Origin: Nageia nagi
Taxonomy: Eukaryota; Pinophyta
Reading direction: 5' to 3'
Length of the DNA stretch: 64,000 nt
NCBI GenBank assembly: GCA_050084985.1
Contig: JBITNC010000001.1
Location: 211,916,001 to 211,980,000 of the forward strand
Part shown: piece by piece, positions 35,911 through 46,839 of the stretch
Numbering within the stretch: position 1 is the stretch's first letter
Layout of the letters: each line of letters opens with the position of its first letter
The notes under the pieces: generated by a model
Database searches by the model: none
What the model saw: the letters and a program-made list of their open reading frames with translations, nothing else
What the model was told of the DNA's origin: nothing
Program-made: the position numbers and the translations under genes

Positions 35911-37931
35911 AGGGTGTTTAGCAAGAGGTAACCAATCTTCTCATTTTTTGGATTTCACTTGGATTGGAAATAGAATATAATTTAGAAGTACATCTAAGAT
36001 GAACCTCATGATGATAAAATTCAAAAAATGTTTTATTACTTTTTAATCCTATTAGTTTGTAGGACCTATTGAATTCACATATAACAGAAATATATTAATA
36101 TATGTTAATTAAGTGTCAAAATGATTTAATGAATCGATTACGTAAATTTTTTTTTTTTAAATATTAAAAACAAACATCATAAAAAAGAAACTCTATTTTT
36201 ATCTTTTATATTATGTTTCGAGAAAACAATTTAATGCACAAACATCCTATATGAAAACTTACTTTTAACGATGTGTTTATCTTTTTTAACTTTTTCACAT
36301 ATTTTTAATGTCTGAGTTAAATGAACGATATGAGTTGTTCATTTTTAATCCTTTTAATTTTCCTAGTTTATTTTGACTAGTCAAGTGTTAAACAAGGTAA
36401 GTTGGATAATCCTAATTAACATTTACAAGTCTCTATAGCTTTTGGCTTGGTTCTAGATGAGTCTCTTTTTTGACTCCTACCTATGGAAAAATCACCTTGG
36501 TCATCACTTCCAAGTGTAACTTGCTCTATGGTTTCAAGTATGTTATGTTAGTGGGTTCCAAGAAGTAAGAATTAATGGTTGGCAATAACATCCAACTCGT
36601 TAATGTTCAATTATTTCTTTAAGGCCTTATGAAATGCATTTAAACAAGTAAAATACACTTATGCATACTACCCTCCCAAACATTCATGTCCATTTACTTA
36701 TCTTATCTCAATGTGATACAATCAAAAGTTTATTTTTAGTGGAGTTTAACCTTAATAAACCCTGTTGTTCTTTTTTTTTTTTTAATTATAATGTGATTCA
36801 TTATCCAACCTCTTAATGACGTTCATTAACCCCTTCCAGCTATGGAAGTATTATGTGTGATAAATTCCCTCTTCTTACTAGTCACATATCTCTTCGACCT
36901 CCAATGGAGTGGTAAGAGCAGACTTGGTAAGAAGCCATTAAGTGTAGATGAATTACTTAAGTGAGGTTCAATTACTCCTCCAAGAGTCACAAATCCCTTC
37001 GACCTCCAATGGAGTGGTAAGGGCAGACATCTTTAAGAGTGTTAATATGAAGTATATTTCCAAATAAGATGTGATAAATTTTACCTCTTTCACTTAACTT
37101 ATTTTTGATCACTTAAGATTGCCTGAAGCGCAAAAGTGAGAGCATACTTTGTTAAGTGAAAGTACTTAGTGTATTCAAATCCACCCAATTCATTAACCTT
37201 TTAATATGATTTATACTACCCAAAAACTTGATTTATTTTCCTTAAGTTCATTCCATTTAGTGTGATTCATTTACTCCTTCCAATAGTGGAAGTATTAAGT
37301 GTAGTAAATTACCTTCTCTTACTAGTCACATATCCCTTCGACCTCCATTGGAGTGGTAAGGGTAGACTTGGTAAGAGGTCATTATGTGTGATATATTAAC
37401 CAAATTAATAATAGTGTGAAAGAAAAGAGAAATTTAATTATTCCTTCTTATCAAGTCTATTCTGGTCACCTTAGATCGCATAAAGTGCAAAGGGAGAGCA
37501 TAAGTAGATGAGATAAAAAGTATTAATGTGTACGTACCCTTAACCCAAGAAAATAAACAAATATCATTCATATATTAAATAATCTATTTTAAAAATTTTT
37601 ACTACCCACTCCTATATGCACTCTAGGCAAAGGAATCACAATCAAATTTTAACAACTATCATTTTAGATGCCTACTTATGCTTTCTTATATTTACAACAG
37701 ATTAGAAAGCATACCAATTTTGATAGAGATCATTGACGATTTTACAGAGATCATTGGCAATTATGGTCCGATCATCATCGATCCAAGAAAAAATAAGAAA
37801 CAAAAACAAACAACAAATGAAACAGATTAAGTTAGTTTATAGTTCCACAAGATGCAAATAGAATCAAAATATGATCAAAACAAAATAAACTCAAGCCTAT
37901 TTTCATTCCAATTCTCTGAATGCATGCAAGG
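35911..37931 (-). other. 5' leader of element C
   Basis: About 2 kb between primer site and first ATG. It holds three copies of the leader motif in a larger ~440-bp repeated unit (CTTCCAATAGTGGAAGTATT near 37277 against CTTCCAGCTATGGAAGTATT near 36834). No coding frame. Confidence 0.6.
36874..37371 (-). repeat. Leader motif, three copies in C
   Basis: Copies at 36874-36925, 36980-37031 and 37318-37371. On the + strand each has GTCACATAT or GTCACAAAT, CTTCGACCTCCAATGGAGTGG (middle A is T in the third) and GTAAG followed by AGCAGAC, GGCAGAC or GGTAGAC. CTCCANTGGAG is a perfect inverted repeat around one base. B has two decayed copies. Confidence 0.8.
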
Positions 37932-37950
37932 GGCCCTCCTTCTAGCGCCA
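37932..37950 (-). promoter_or_regulatory. Primer binding site of element C
   Basis: TGGCGCTAGAAGGAGGGCC on the - strand, three bases after the LTR end. It is the intact form of the site seen in B. TGGCGC starts are common in Tat and Athila elements. Confidence 0.8.
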
Positions 37951-37953
37951 GAT

Positions 37954-39048
37954 TATGTATATTAAATTGTGCACCTAAAACTCAATTTAGCTAGATTAAT
38001 CATTCAACATAATAAATTAGAACACATTCAATATTACACATCAATAATAATGTAGATATTATATCCGAAAAGATTGAATGAAATTTAATACAATAAGGAT
38101 TGTTATCGATCTGTATGGATCGACAACGATCAATGTATGGATCGACAATGATCAATGTATGGATTAGCAATGGTATCCACTATTATAGTGCACTTTGTTA
38201 TTTTTTGAATTTTGTCATCAATCTAATAAATTGCCATCGACTGATGTCTGGATCGTTGACAATTTCTAACACTATAGTGAACTTTTGCAAATTTTGAAAT
38301 TTTTGTATTTTGTCTTGGTTATTTTCTTTCATGCTTACTCCTATTGTTCTTTTCCTGTATTGACCCTACACAGAAAATGAACAAAATATCAAAGCATACC
38401 TGATAATATATTAAATATGAATCAGAAGTGAATAACATAAGATTAAAATGCACTTGATTATAGATTTGTAATGATCCAACTTTAGATCTTTGTTAACAAA
38501 ACTCCTGGTTTAATCTTGGCAGAGCTTCACTTATGAAAATTGGGTCCCTTTGTTCATATACAGAGCTTATATTTATAGGCTCAAATGTTTGTTATACATT
38601 ATCTTGCTAGCATAAAAATCAAGGTAACATCCTGTATGAATTTTGAGGTGTTATTATCCCAAATACACATAAAAAATCCTAAATCATGCATGCTGGACTA
38701 TTCCCTTGATTCCTAGGCTTATACTTATCTATCTTTGAATTAGTCAGGGATCATCAACGATCCTACAGGATCATCAATGATCATACTGGATCGTCAATGA
38801 TTTTTCCATAATTTTTATAATAATATTAAAATGATCACCAAATGGTCATTTTTTAATGAAAAGGGGTCATATGACCACTCGTTTTGCATCTATTCGAAAA
38901 TATCTATCTAATAATGGAGTTTTCAAGCTTGTTTGAGGCTTATATAAAGAGTTATGATTATTTTAGTGTGATATATGTTAAAAAGATACTTATTTTATTT
39001 ATTTATATGTTGTTAAACTAGATGTAGGGTTTATTTTGAGTGTCTACA
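37954..39048 (-). repeat. 5' LTR of element C
   Basis: Matches 26024-27056. The outer end is GTGTCTACA; the inner end has TATGTATATT where the other copy has TGTGTATATT. It carries three units of a ~22-bp repeat (near 38105-38170) where the other LTR has one, and three of a ~20-bp repeat (38748-38808) where the other has two; with a two-base deletion this explains the 62-bp difference. Confidence 0.9.
38570..38577 (-). promoter_or_regulatory. TATA box of C's 5' LTR
   Basis: TATAAATA inside GCCTATAAATATAAGC on the - strand. The element's transcript would start about 30 bases to the left. Same site in the 3' LTR at 26598-26605. Confidence 0.55.
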
Positions 39049-39053
39049 CATTT
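39049..39053. repeat. Target site duplication of C, right copy
   Basis: CATTT, equal to 26019-26023. Confidence 0.85.
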
Positions 39054-40698
39054 TACTCTCTGTAAAAAGTATATATACATGTTTTGTATGTTAAAAAAAA
39101 TGATGATGAAATTGAGATATATATATTATATATTTATATTAATGTATTGGTAGATGGCTTTTAAATGGTCAAATAATATCAATGTAATGGATAATAGAAG
39201 AGGACTTTAACGGTTTCCTTGGTATGCAAAATCTTGATATCTAAGAGATAGAGCTATCACACATGTAACACAAAATAGTACTTCTAAATGAGAAATTTCT
39301 TGCATTTACCTATTGACATACAAAAATTAATAGTATTTAAAAATTAACCTAATCCATATGATGGGTGGCAAATAGATAATAAAGAAGATGATATCAATAT
39401 TTACATTGACAAATCCATGTATTTTGTTGAGTTTATCTTCGTTGGCCTATGTCCTCATCATGATTAATCCTTGATTGTACATTTAATAATTGGGTTTTGA
39501 ACATATCATATCATACTTTGCAAAATTTAGATCTTCTTTTTAATTGGGTAAGTCAAATTGTAGGAGATCTTAATCATCATAAAATGATCTATGATTTCAC
39601 CACTTCATTTGTCCCAACTCCAAGATGATCTAAAAATCTAATTCAAAAAATTAATTATTACTTTCTCATATGAAATCAAGATTTTATTCATCACCTCCAC
39701 ATGAAAGTTTAACATGATAATTACCTTTGAAAATCTTATGAACTCATCTACCATAATTTCAAATTGATAAATCCAATCCACATTTCATTGAACAATATCA
39801 TTATGATAAATATGTAAAAATGCTACAAAGAAACCTATGTAAAGTTATGTCTCAAGTGTTTCTATTATTTATGGAAATACAAGAGAAAATAGCCATGTCT
39901 TATTACAATGATCAAAATTTGAATCTTGGGTATTAAAACATAATGGGAATAAAGTAACTATTGAAATAGATGCCAAAGAAATGTGGATGGAATTAGAGTA
40001 AAAAATGAGTTTAATTCATTTGTTTCATATACATTGGCCTTATAAAAAACCTAGAATTTCTCTAAATTGTGTTTATTATGTGAATGTAAAGTATTTGGGA
40101 TGAATCATATAACTCATTGATGTTGTCAATGACTTAGTTATTTAGTATAATACTTCTACAATCTCTAATCATGATATTATATGTTATTACACTTCACTAT
40201 TTAGTAGAACATATTGCATTGATAATGTTATAAATACAAAATTAAGATTTAAAAGGATACTTCAATGGCTTAATTTATGAAAGAAAGCAAAATATGAAGT
40301 TTATCCTACACATATTGAAAAGGATTATGTGGATCAACCCATTAAGAATGTATAACCATGTTCCTCATTATTTTCATGTGTCCATTATTATGCACAATCA
40401 AGTACACCATCACCTACTCAATTCTTTAATATTGGTAAACAATCTTCAAATTCATCCATCAAACAAAGAGTTATCCAAAAGTTTAAATCAAAACCAAAGG
40501 TATTTTAAATATTTTCATTTCCATTAATTGTTTATCCATCAAGACATCAACCATCCATTCTTGTAATAGGTCCATATTATTATGTTTTGAAACAAAAAGG
40601 TTGGACCATTGTTAAAAGATCATCCCATAATAATTAAAGAACTTAGCGATTCTAAAAATCTCAAAAAAAATCATAAAAAACAAAAAATACTAAAAACA

Positions 40699-40745
<47 letters not shown>

Positions 40746-41250
40746 CATAAATATTATTTATACTCAAAAATATATAATTCTGAAATGTCTTGGCTATAGG
40801 GTACATTGCCCTATATATATATCCCATTCTTAAATTAGGAAATGTTATTCTTATTTGATGAAAACTATAATGATTAAGATCACTTATCAATTTATATTTA
40901 TATATTCCCCCATTCATATATACCATTTGTACACATATTACATTGCATATGTATGAGTAACATAATGTTGTTTAAAGTTATTATTATTCTAGCTTCTATT
41001 ATGACATCTGATATCTGAATTTTAAGCAATTTAAGATGATAGATAAACATTTTTGATATCTTTGGAATATCATGAACCCAAACACTATTCTCACATTTAA
41101 AATCTTAAAACAAATAGACATTGAATGTTTTGAAGTATAGTTTGAAAGGAAATATTCTCCCATTATTTTGCTTCATTCCAAACCCAAGGCAAAAAGAAAG
41201 AAAGAAGAGATTGAATAAAAGGGGGGGAAATTGAATATATTATTGGGTCA
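39054..41250 (+). other. B sequence between integrase and 3' motif doublet, unidentified
   Basis: Two stretches look like old protein-coding sequence but match nothing I know: 39160-39470 (RFPWYAK, PYDGWQIDNKEDDI, YFVEFIFVGLCPHHD) and 39900-40620 (ESWVLKHNGNKVTIEIDAKE, SSTPSPTQFFNIGKQSS, KQKGWTIVKRSSHN). The 77-codon frame at 40294-40527 is in a different phase. They could be an extra ORF of B after integrase. No such sequence is present in C. Confidence 0.35.
40701..40739. repeat. (TA)n microsatellite
   Basis: About 39 bases of TA repeat, followed by TACATA variants. Confidence 0.95.
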
Positions 41251-41259
41251 TTGTAATAT

Positions 41260-41345
41260 CCTCTATTGGGACTATGGATGCCTATTGTAGTGGTATCTAA
41301 GGGTTAATATTCATTGGGGCTATGGACACCTATCTAGCAATGGGG
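41260..41345 (+). repeat. 3' motif doublet in B
   Basis: Copies 41260-41292 (GGGACTATGGATGCCTATTG) and 41312-41345 (GGGGCTATGGACACCTATCT then AGCAATGGGG). The alignment with C continues to about 41620 (for example GCACACATGAGTTC with GCACACACATGAGTC in C). Confidence 0.7.
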
Positions 41346-42084
41346 AATACCTAATTAAGAGGCAACATGTCCAAAGAAATTTGTACCATTGTATGCACAT
41401 AAGGAGAATTTAATTTAAACTATGCTTTTAAAAAAAATTTAATATATGAATGTCTAGATAAGTAAATGAATATCACCATGCACACATGAGTTCAAGATAA
41501 ACTTCTAATATTATGATTATATTTTATATCATCTCTAATTGCATAAATAAAGGTAAAAGAAATATTAATAAAGCTAGTTAATTGATTTTTTCTTTAATCA
41601 TATTATGTTATCAATACTATGCATATATCCCAATATAAAATTATTTTTATTATTGTTTAAATTGATAAGTGATCTTGTTATTCTAGTTATATTCTATATT
41701 TGTATAACATTTCTTATCATATATTTATTTATACATACATATAGTCAAGAAATGGAAAATGATGCATTTGATTCCATACTATTATACTTAAAATATGTCC
41801 TATAAAATATTATTTACAAAACCTTTATTATCTAGTATTTTATATAACCTTTATGATAATAGCATCAAAGCATTTAAACATCATTCAATATATGTAATGA
41901 TCATAAATTTGAATATATAATTATAAGAAAAATCATCATATACCTATCTACCAATATAAAACTAAACATGATATAACTCCAAATATCCTCAACTACTCAA
42001 TTATATAACATATCAAATCATAACATCTCAAATTACATTATCTCATAAAAATATATAAAAATACATGATCTCATAAAGTATATA

Positions 42085-44532
42085 GTCTCAAAATATAATA
42101 TGGGTATCCTCATGGACTACCCCAACCACTAGATCCTCCTAAAGGACTACTCCAACCACTACCTTGACCTTGAGAACTATAGTAATCTCGTCATTGTCTA
42201 CTCAACTCTTTAGTGTCATGACCAAAAGTAGTACCAATAGATCCTATAGGGTTGACTAGTTGGGTAGCCTATTGTAATTTTGAATGATCTAACAATACAT
42301 TGGGAGGATGCCCCAAGTGTAGTACCTCTACTAGGATAGGCTCTCGATCTTGCTATCTTGCCTAGAGAACCTATCTTCCCTTGAGCACTACTACTTGCTT
42401 GATAAGCATACAAATCAATAAGCATATAAATCAATGGAGGTATGGGATATTATACACTAGGATAAAATGTTGATACACCTATCAACCAAGTTTGAATAAT
42501 GGCATTATAATAATCTCTCTATTGATAGATGCCATAAATAAATGCTAAGAATCTACTCTTTATAATCTCTATATTGATAGATGCCATAAATAAATGCTAA
42601 GAATATACTCTTTATAAATGCTAAGCTCCCTATAGTGATGTATGAGCCTCATCCATCTTGGTGATATCGATCCCTCTCAACTCTATATTTGTACATGCAT
42701 GAGTTTGCCTATGCTAATTGATACTTGAGCTCATAAATATCACCTAGTAAAGTATCAATACTAAGGATCTGAGTAGCTGAGATATCACCTCTATCATAAT
42801 CATATCTTCTTAGGAAAAACCCCTCCTTAGCTAGACTCATTTCTCTCTCCTCAAGAATAAATTCCTCAATAGGATCTATTATCCTCTCCTCTCCCTCACC
42901 CATTGCTGTCTCACTTGTAACTACACCCACCTCCTCAACATCATCAATGCATTGATGAATGCATGAACCCTCTCCATCATTCTCACCAACATATAACTAA
43001 ACATGCCACCAAGATCTAAACTCTTTAGTAATTTCAATATCATCTACCCTCATATCATCCTCAATCAATGCCTCCTCTTGAGTAGGATCTGGCTCTACAT
43101 ATACCAAATACTGAACACCATCCTCTGGGATAGTACCCTCATGTTGATATAGCACTGGTAGAGGTGGAATATCCTAAACCAAACTAAATTGGTATCATAC
43201 TCTACCAAACTAAAAAAAATCAATTTCTATCCATTTACCACTTAATATACATGGCTATCAAATACTAGTAATCTCCCCTATAAGCTCAATCCAAACTAGA
43301 TATAAATGATAAGGTTTAGACCTCACTTGATCTAGAACTAACTAAGCTAGGATGTAATGGTAATAGGGTACATATCACCTAATTCCATCCAATGGATGAA
43401 TATAAAAATCATCATGCCATCAAATAATGCCTACCTCATATTCTAAATGGCTATTAAAACTAGCCATAGGTAAACTTGAAGGGTGAGCTATAGTAATATG
43501 CTCATAAGCCTATGCCTGTAAAGTGATAGCAACTGATAAGGAACCATGATTCCCTTGAGAATAAAAGAATAAATCTTTATAAATATAAGCTAATAATGTA
43601 GGAACCCAAGCATATACTATATCATGTTCTATCATATTTGCTATAATCAATAAAAGTGACCATGGAAATCTCCCACCACTAGTATTTGGGAGAGAATAAC
43701 ATTGAACTAATCCCATCAAATATGAAAAATGTATAGCTCCCATATAATCCTCCATATAATACTAATAATATTATATCCCTATAAAAATAATCTCAAAAAT
43801 AATAATATCAACTCTATCTACTCCATAAAGATATGAAATCATTGGCAAAGCTCCAGCTCTATCTACCACATGCTATATCCTCTGACCATGGCTAGGTAGT
43901 TTGTATAATTGATGAATGTACTATATAATGATCATCATATCCCCATTTGGGAGATGAAAGGTTGAAATACAAGCTTCCCATATATCCAATAAATCTACCA
44001 ATAATGGATACTCCTAATGAATATGACCCATATATGGGCCCACACCAAATCCAACTATGTTGAAGAATGTGTGATCAATCAAACCTAGAAACTCCCTACT
44101 CACCTGAATGATAGAAGGGTATCTACCATGAGGCTCAAAAATGTCTCAAACCTATAAATTCATAAAACTTTAAATTTAAAAAAAAATTGCATGATTCAAT
44201 ATGAAATGCTAGCATTCAAATGTTTGCATTATAGAATCATTGATGTTCAACATATAAATGTCAACAACCGTAAAACCCTTCAACTCTGGTTAGTGATCAT
44301 GATCAAGGGTTTGAAAATTTGTTAAAATAAATAAAAACTAAAGGTATAAACTACATTCTGATCTAATATAAACTTTTTAAATACTTAATTATTGTATTTT
44401 ATAACTAAAAAATTAAAACAAAATGGTTAAAATATTAGATATAAGAAAAAATTAAAAAATAAGGTTAGTTTAAAATCCTACCTCTTCCTAGATAGGTTGG
44501 GAACAATTAGCGGAGTGATGACATGGAGGCAT
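42085..44532 (-). pseudogene. Plant mobile domain (PMD) gene, antisense inside B
   Basis: Reads leftward, against B, between B's integrase and 3' LTR. Proposed exon 1 is 44532-44482 (17 codons, MPPCHHSANCSQPI, then TAG, E, E), intron 44481-44152 (GTAGG to a T-rich tract and TATAG), exon 2 from 44151. The join is phase 0. Exon 2 keeps one frame for about 480 codons to 42709, with about 15 stops but no frameshift. It reads SREFLGLIDHTFFNIVGFGV, TFHLPNGDM, LYKLPSHGQR, NTSGGRFPWSLLLIIANMIE, AYEHITIAHPSSLP and LVLDQVRSKPYHLYLVWIEL, in the order of the PMD (aminotransferase-like, PF10536). An acidic stretch follows (43060-42750), then in another frame a S/G/W/P tail (SGWSSPLGGSSGWGSP, about 42180-42100). 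PMD proteins are plant proteins also found in transposons. Function in B unknown. Confidence 0.75.
44152..44481 (-). other. Putative intron of the PMD gene
   Basis: 330 bases, starting GTAGGATTTT after GGAAGAG and ending in a run of nine T, then AAATTTAAAG and TTTATAG. The flanking exons join in frame, and upstream of the acceptor the sequence no longer reads as PMD. Confidence 0.55.
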
Positions 44533-44929
44533 GATAGTCTCATTAGATACCAACAACTAACAACACAATAAAAAGTATGAAAAATAAATGGCACCCAGCT
44601 AATAAGAAAATGATAAAATAGAAAGTACTAATGAAATTTAAACTTTTTCTTTTTATAATCATGCAATATGAAATGCTAATGATTGGATAATGAGCATCAG
44701 TGATTCATTGAAAATTCCAACATTTTAAATCTATTACCAAAAAAAAAGAGGTTATGATTATATTTTTCTAACAAACTTAAGCTTTATGCATAAAAGATTT
44801 GAATAATACTTCTTAAGATATTATCAATTTTATGAATATCAATAATGGTAAAATGTGATAAATCATTATTACATAAGATTACCCTAAAACCTTATTATCA
44901 AGATAAAGGAAAATGCCATAAAAAAACCA
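44533..44929. other. Upstream side of the PMD gene in B
   Basis: Would hold the promoter of the antisense gene. No clear TATA box was found. No coding frame. Confidence 0.3.
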
Positions 44930-45281
44930 TATACTAAAGAGATACTTACACAGCACATGTGTGCTTAGACATGCAAAATAACATAACAAAAATGTCATGC
45001 ACCTGTCACACAAGCTCAACACATTATCATGCTAAAAATAGTCATTTCTAAAGTATACCCCAATTTTGTTTTCAAAACACATCAAATGTTAAATGAAAAA
45101 CACATTTTATCATAATTTGATAAATCAAAATTTCAACTTACATAATAAATTGAGTCAAAATTTCTATCGCAAAAAACCTTAAAGATAATTAGATAAAATA
45201 GTAATTTAAAAGCTTCCCAATAATTTAAAAGCTTCCCATTTTATGTTTTGAACTATTAGCCTCATCTTCGGTTAATAATTC
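44930..45281 (+). other. Conserved region before B's polypurine tract
   Basis: Matches C 27071-27420 on the opposite strand, with shared phrases such as ACACATTTTATCATAATTTG. It forms the right edge of the variable 3' region. Non-coding. Confidence 0.7.
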
Positions 45282-45295
45282 AAAAAGGGGAAAAA
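45282..45295 (+). other. Polypurine tract of element B
   Basis: AAAAAGGGGAAAAA directly before the 3' LTR start TGTAGACATT; same as in C. Confidence 0.9.
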
Positions 45296-46185
45296 TGTAG
45301 ACATTGAAATATGATCCAATTATACATTAAAAAAATCAAAAGACTTAAAATGTTGGCAATTAGGATACAATCACTAGCAATCAATAAAGGTCATTGACAT
45401 TTGCTTATGATCATCAGTGACTCTATAATGAAAAAATCAAAAATTAAAAAATAAAAGATAAACTGTAAGTTTGATCCTCTATGCAAAAGTATGGATAGAG
45501 AGGGTTAGTCATTACCTACATTATCACCAAATGCAAAATCCCTTTTGTTATTTCAAGCTGATGATAAACTTTGACTCCCCTTTTTCAAGCTTTTAGAATT
45601 CCATAAATGTCCATTAAAAAATATATAAATACATGAAGCAAATAGATAAAAAAAAGGAAAGAAAAAAAATAAAGTAGACTTATGATATTGAAATGAAGAT
45701 TGAACTATGAGGATTATTTTAGTTTGAGTATTGTTATATGTTTTTCATCCTTATATTAAGCTTTCATGAGAGTACAAGTATGTTTTAATGTGTTGTTTAA
45801 GCATGTGTGTAGAGTTTATAGGTATTAATACATAGCATAATTAAAGAGGCATCATGGATAAAAATGAAAAAAAGCTAAAACCAAAGAAAGTGATTCAAAT
45901 TAATCATAAAATTTGAAATCATACAATCACTAATGACTTGATATTGGGTGTTAGTGTTTCATCTTAATCACTAGAGTTTTGATAAGGGTCACTAGTGAGC
46001 CTCCATCTATATACTCCATATATTTTATTTTTTATATACATTTTGAGAAAAGCCCTTTCATAAAGCATCCAGATCTAGTGATCTAAAATCTATAATAATG
46101 AGGTCTTCTAAAAAATTAATAAAATTTCAATTTGTATTAACTATGTTTATCTTGTTTGTTAACAAGGTTGATTTTCTAACTAACA
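45296..46185 (+). repeat. 3' LTR of element B
   Basis: Matches 16039-16931. Starts TGTAGACATT and ends CTAACA, followed by the target duplication AGTTC. Confidence 0.9.
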
Positions 46186-46190
46186 AGTTC
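46186..46190. repeat. Target site duplication of B, right copy
   Basis: AGTTC, equal to 16034-16038. Confidence 0.85.
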
Positions 46191-46228
46191 AAAATAATAG
46201 GTTCAACAAAAATGTAAACAAAAAATAA
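46191..46228 (-). other. A interior next to its 5' LTR
   Basis: 38 bases between B's insertion point and A's 5' LTR, where A's primer site should be. I do not recognise a primer site in it. Confidence 0.4.
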
Positions 46229-46839
46229 TATGCAATGCAATACATAAAGCACTATTTATTGATAACATTATATTGAAGTATATATTAGAATTATGCTAAA
46301 ATTCCAATAATAAATTTGTACCTTTATTATATATAAATAAAGAATTCATAATAAATACACTTGCATAATCATAATATATTAGGGTTAAATAATAGTATTT
46401 CCAATGTCCTATGCCTTCATATGCCACTAATAATGTGAAACATGCAAAATTAGGTTTAGAAATTAAAATGCAAGAAGTGCAACGAATGGTAAATAATAGA
46501 TCCTTGAATAGGTGGTGTTATAAAACACTATTATTATTAAGATGTATGATAAGCATGTATTCTCTTATCTAGTTGATGATGATTTTCTCTTAATGAATCA
46601 TTATCTTGAATATTCTTTTATAGCAACATTTGGATCTTCCTTTTGCCTTGGTTTCATACATATTATGTAGTTTATGATGCCTTTATAGACATTTGACATC
46701 ACTTACATTATTTAGTGGTCCTTTAACATTAATTACATTGCATTGGGTATATTTTAACCTATTTTTACAATAAATATCTCTTGATGCTATAAAAATGAAT
46801 AATTTAATAAATAAGAATTTATATTTTTAAGCATCTACA
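46229..46839 (-). repeat. 5' LTR of element A
   Basis: Matches 11631-12243. Ends GCATCTACA, so the LTR starts TGTAGATGC on the - strand. Followed by AACAA. Confidence 0.8.

Larger units (their letters stand above)
26024..39048 (-). mobile_element. LTR retrotransposon C, gag-protease only, inside B
   Basis: Element on the - strand, 13,025 bp, with LTRs of 1033 (left, 3') and 1095 bp (right, 5'). Primer site, leader motif, one long polyprotein frame, 3' motif doublet, tandem repeats and polypurine tract are present. No reverse transcriptase, RNase H or integrase was found on either strand, so it could only have moved with enzymes from a partner; B-like elements share its primer site, polypurine tract and LTR start TGTAGACA. 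The LTRs differ at about 3% of sites in the first 140 bases, making it the youngest dated layer. Confidence 0.85.
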
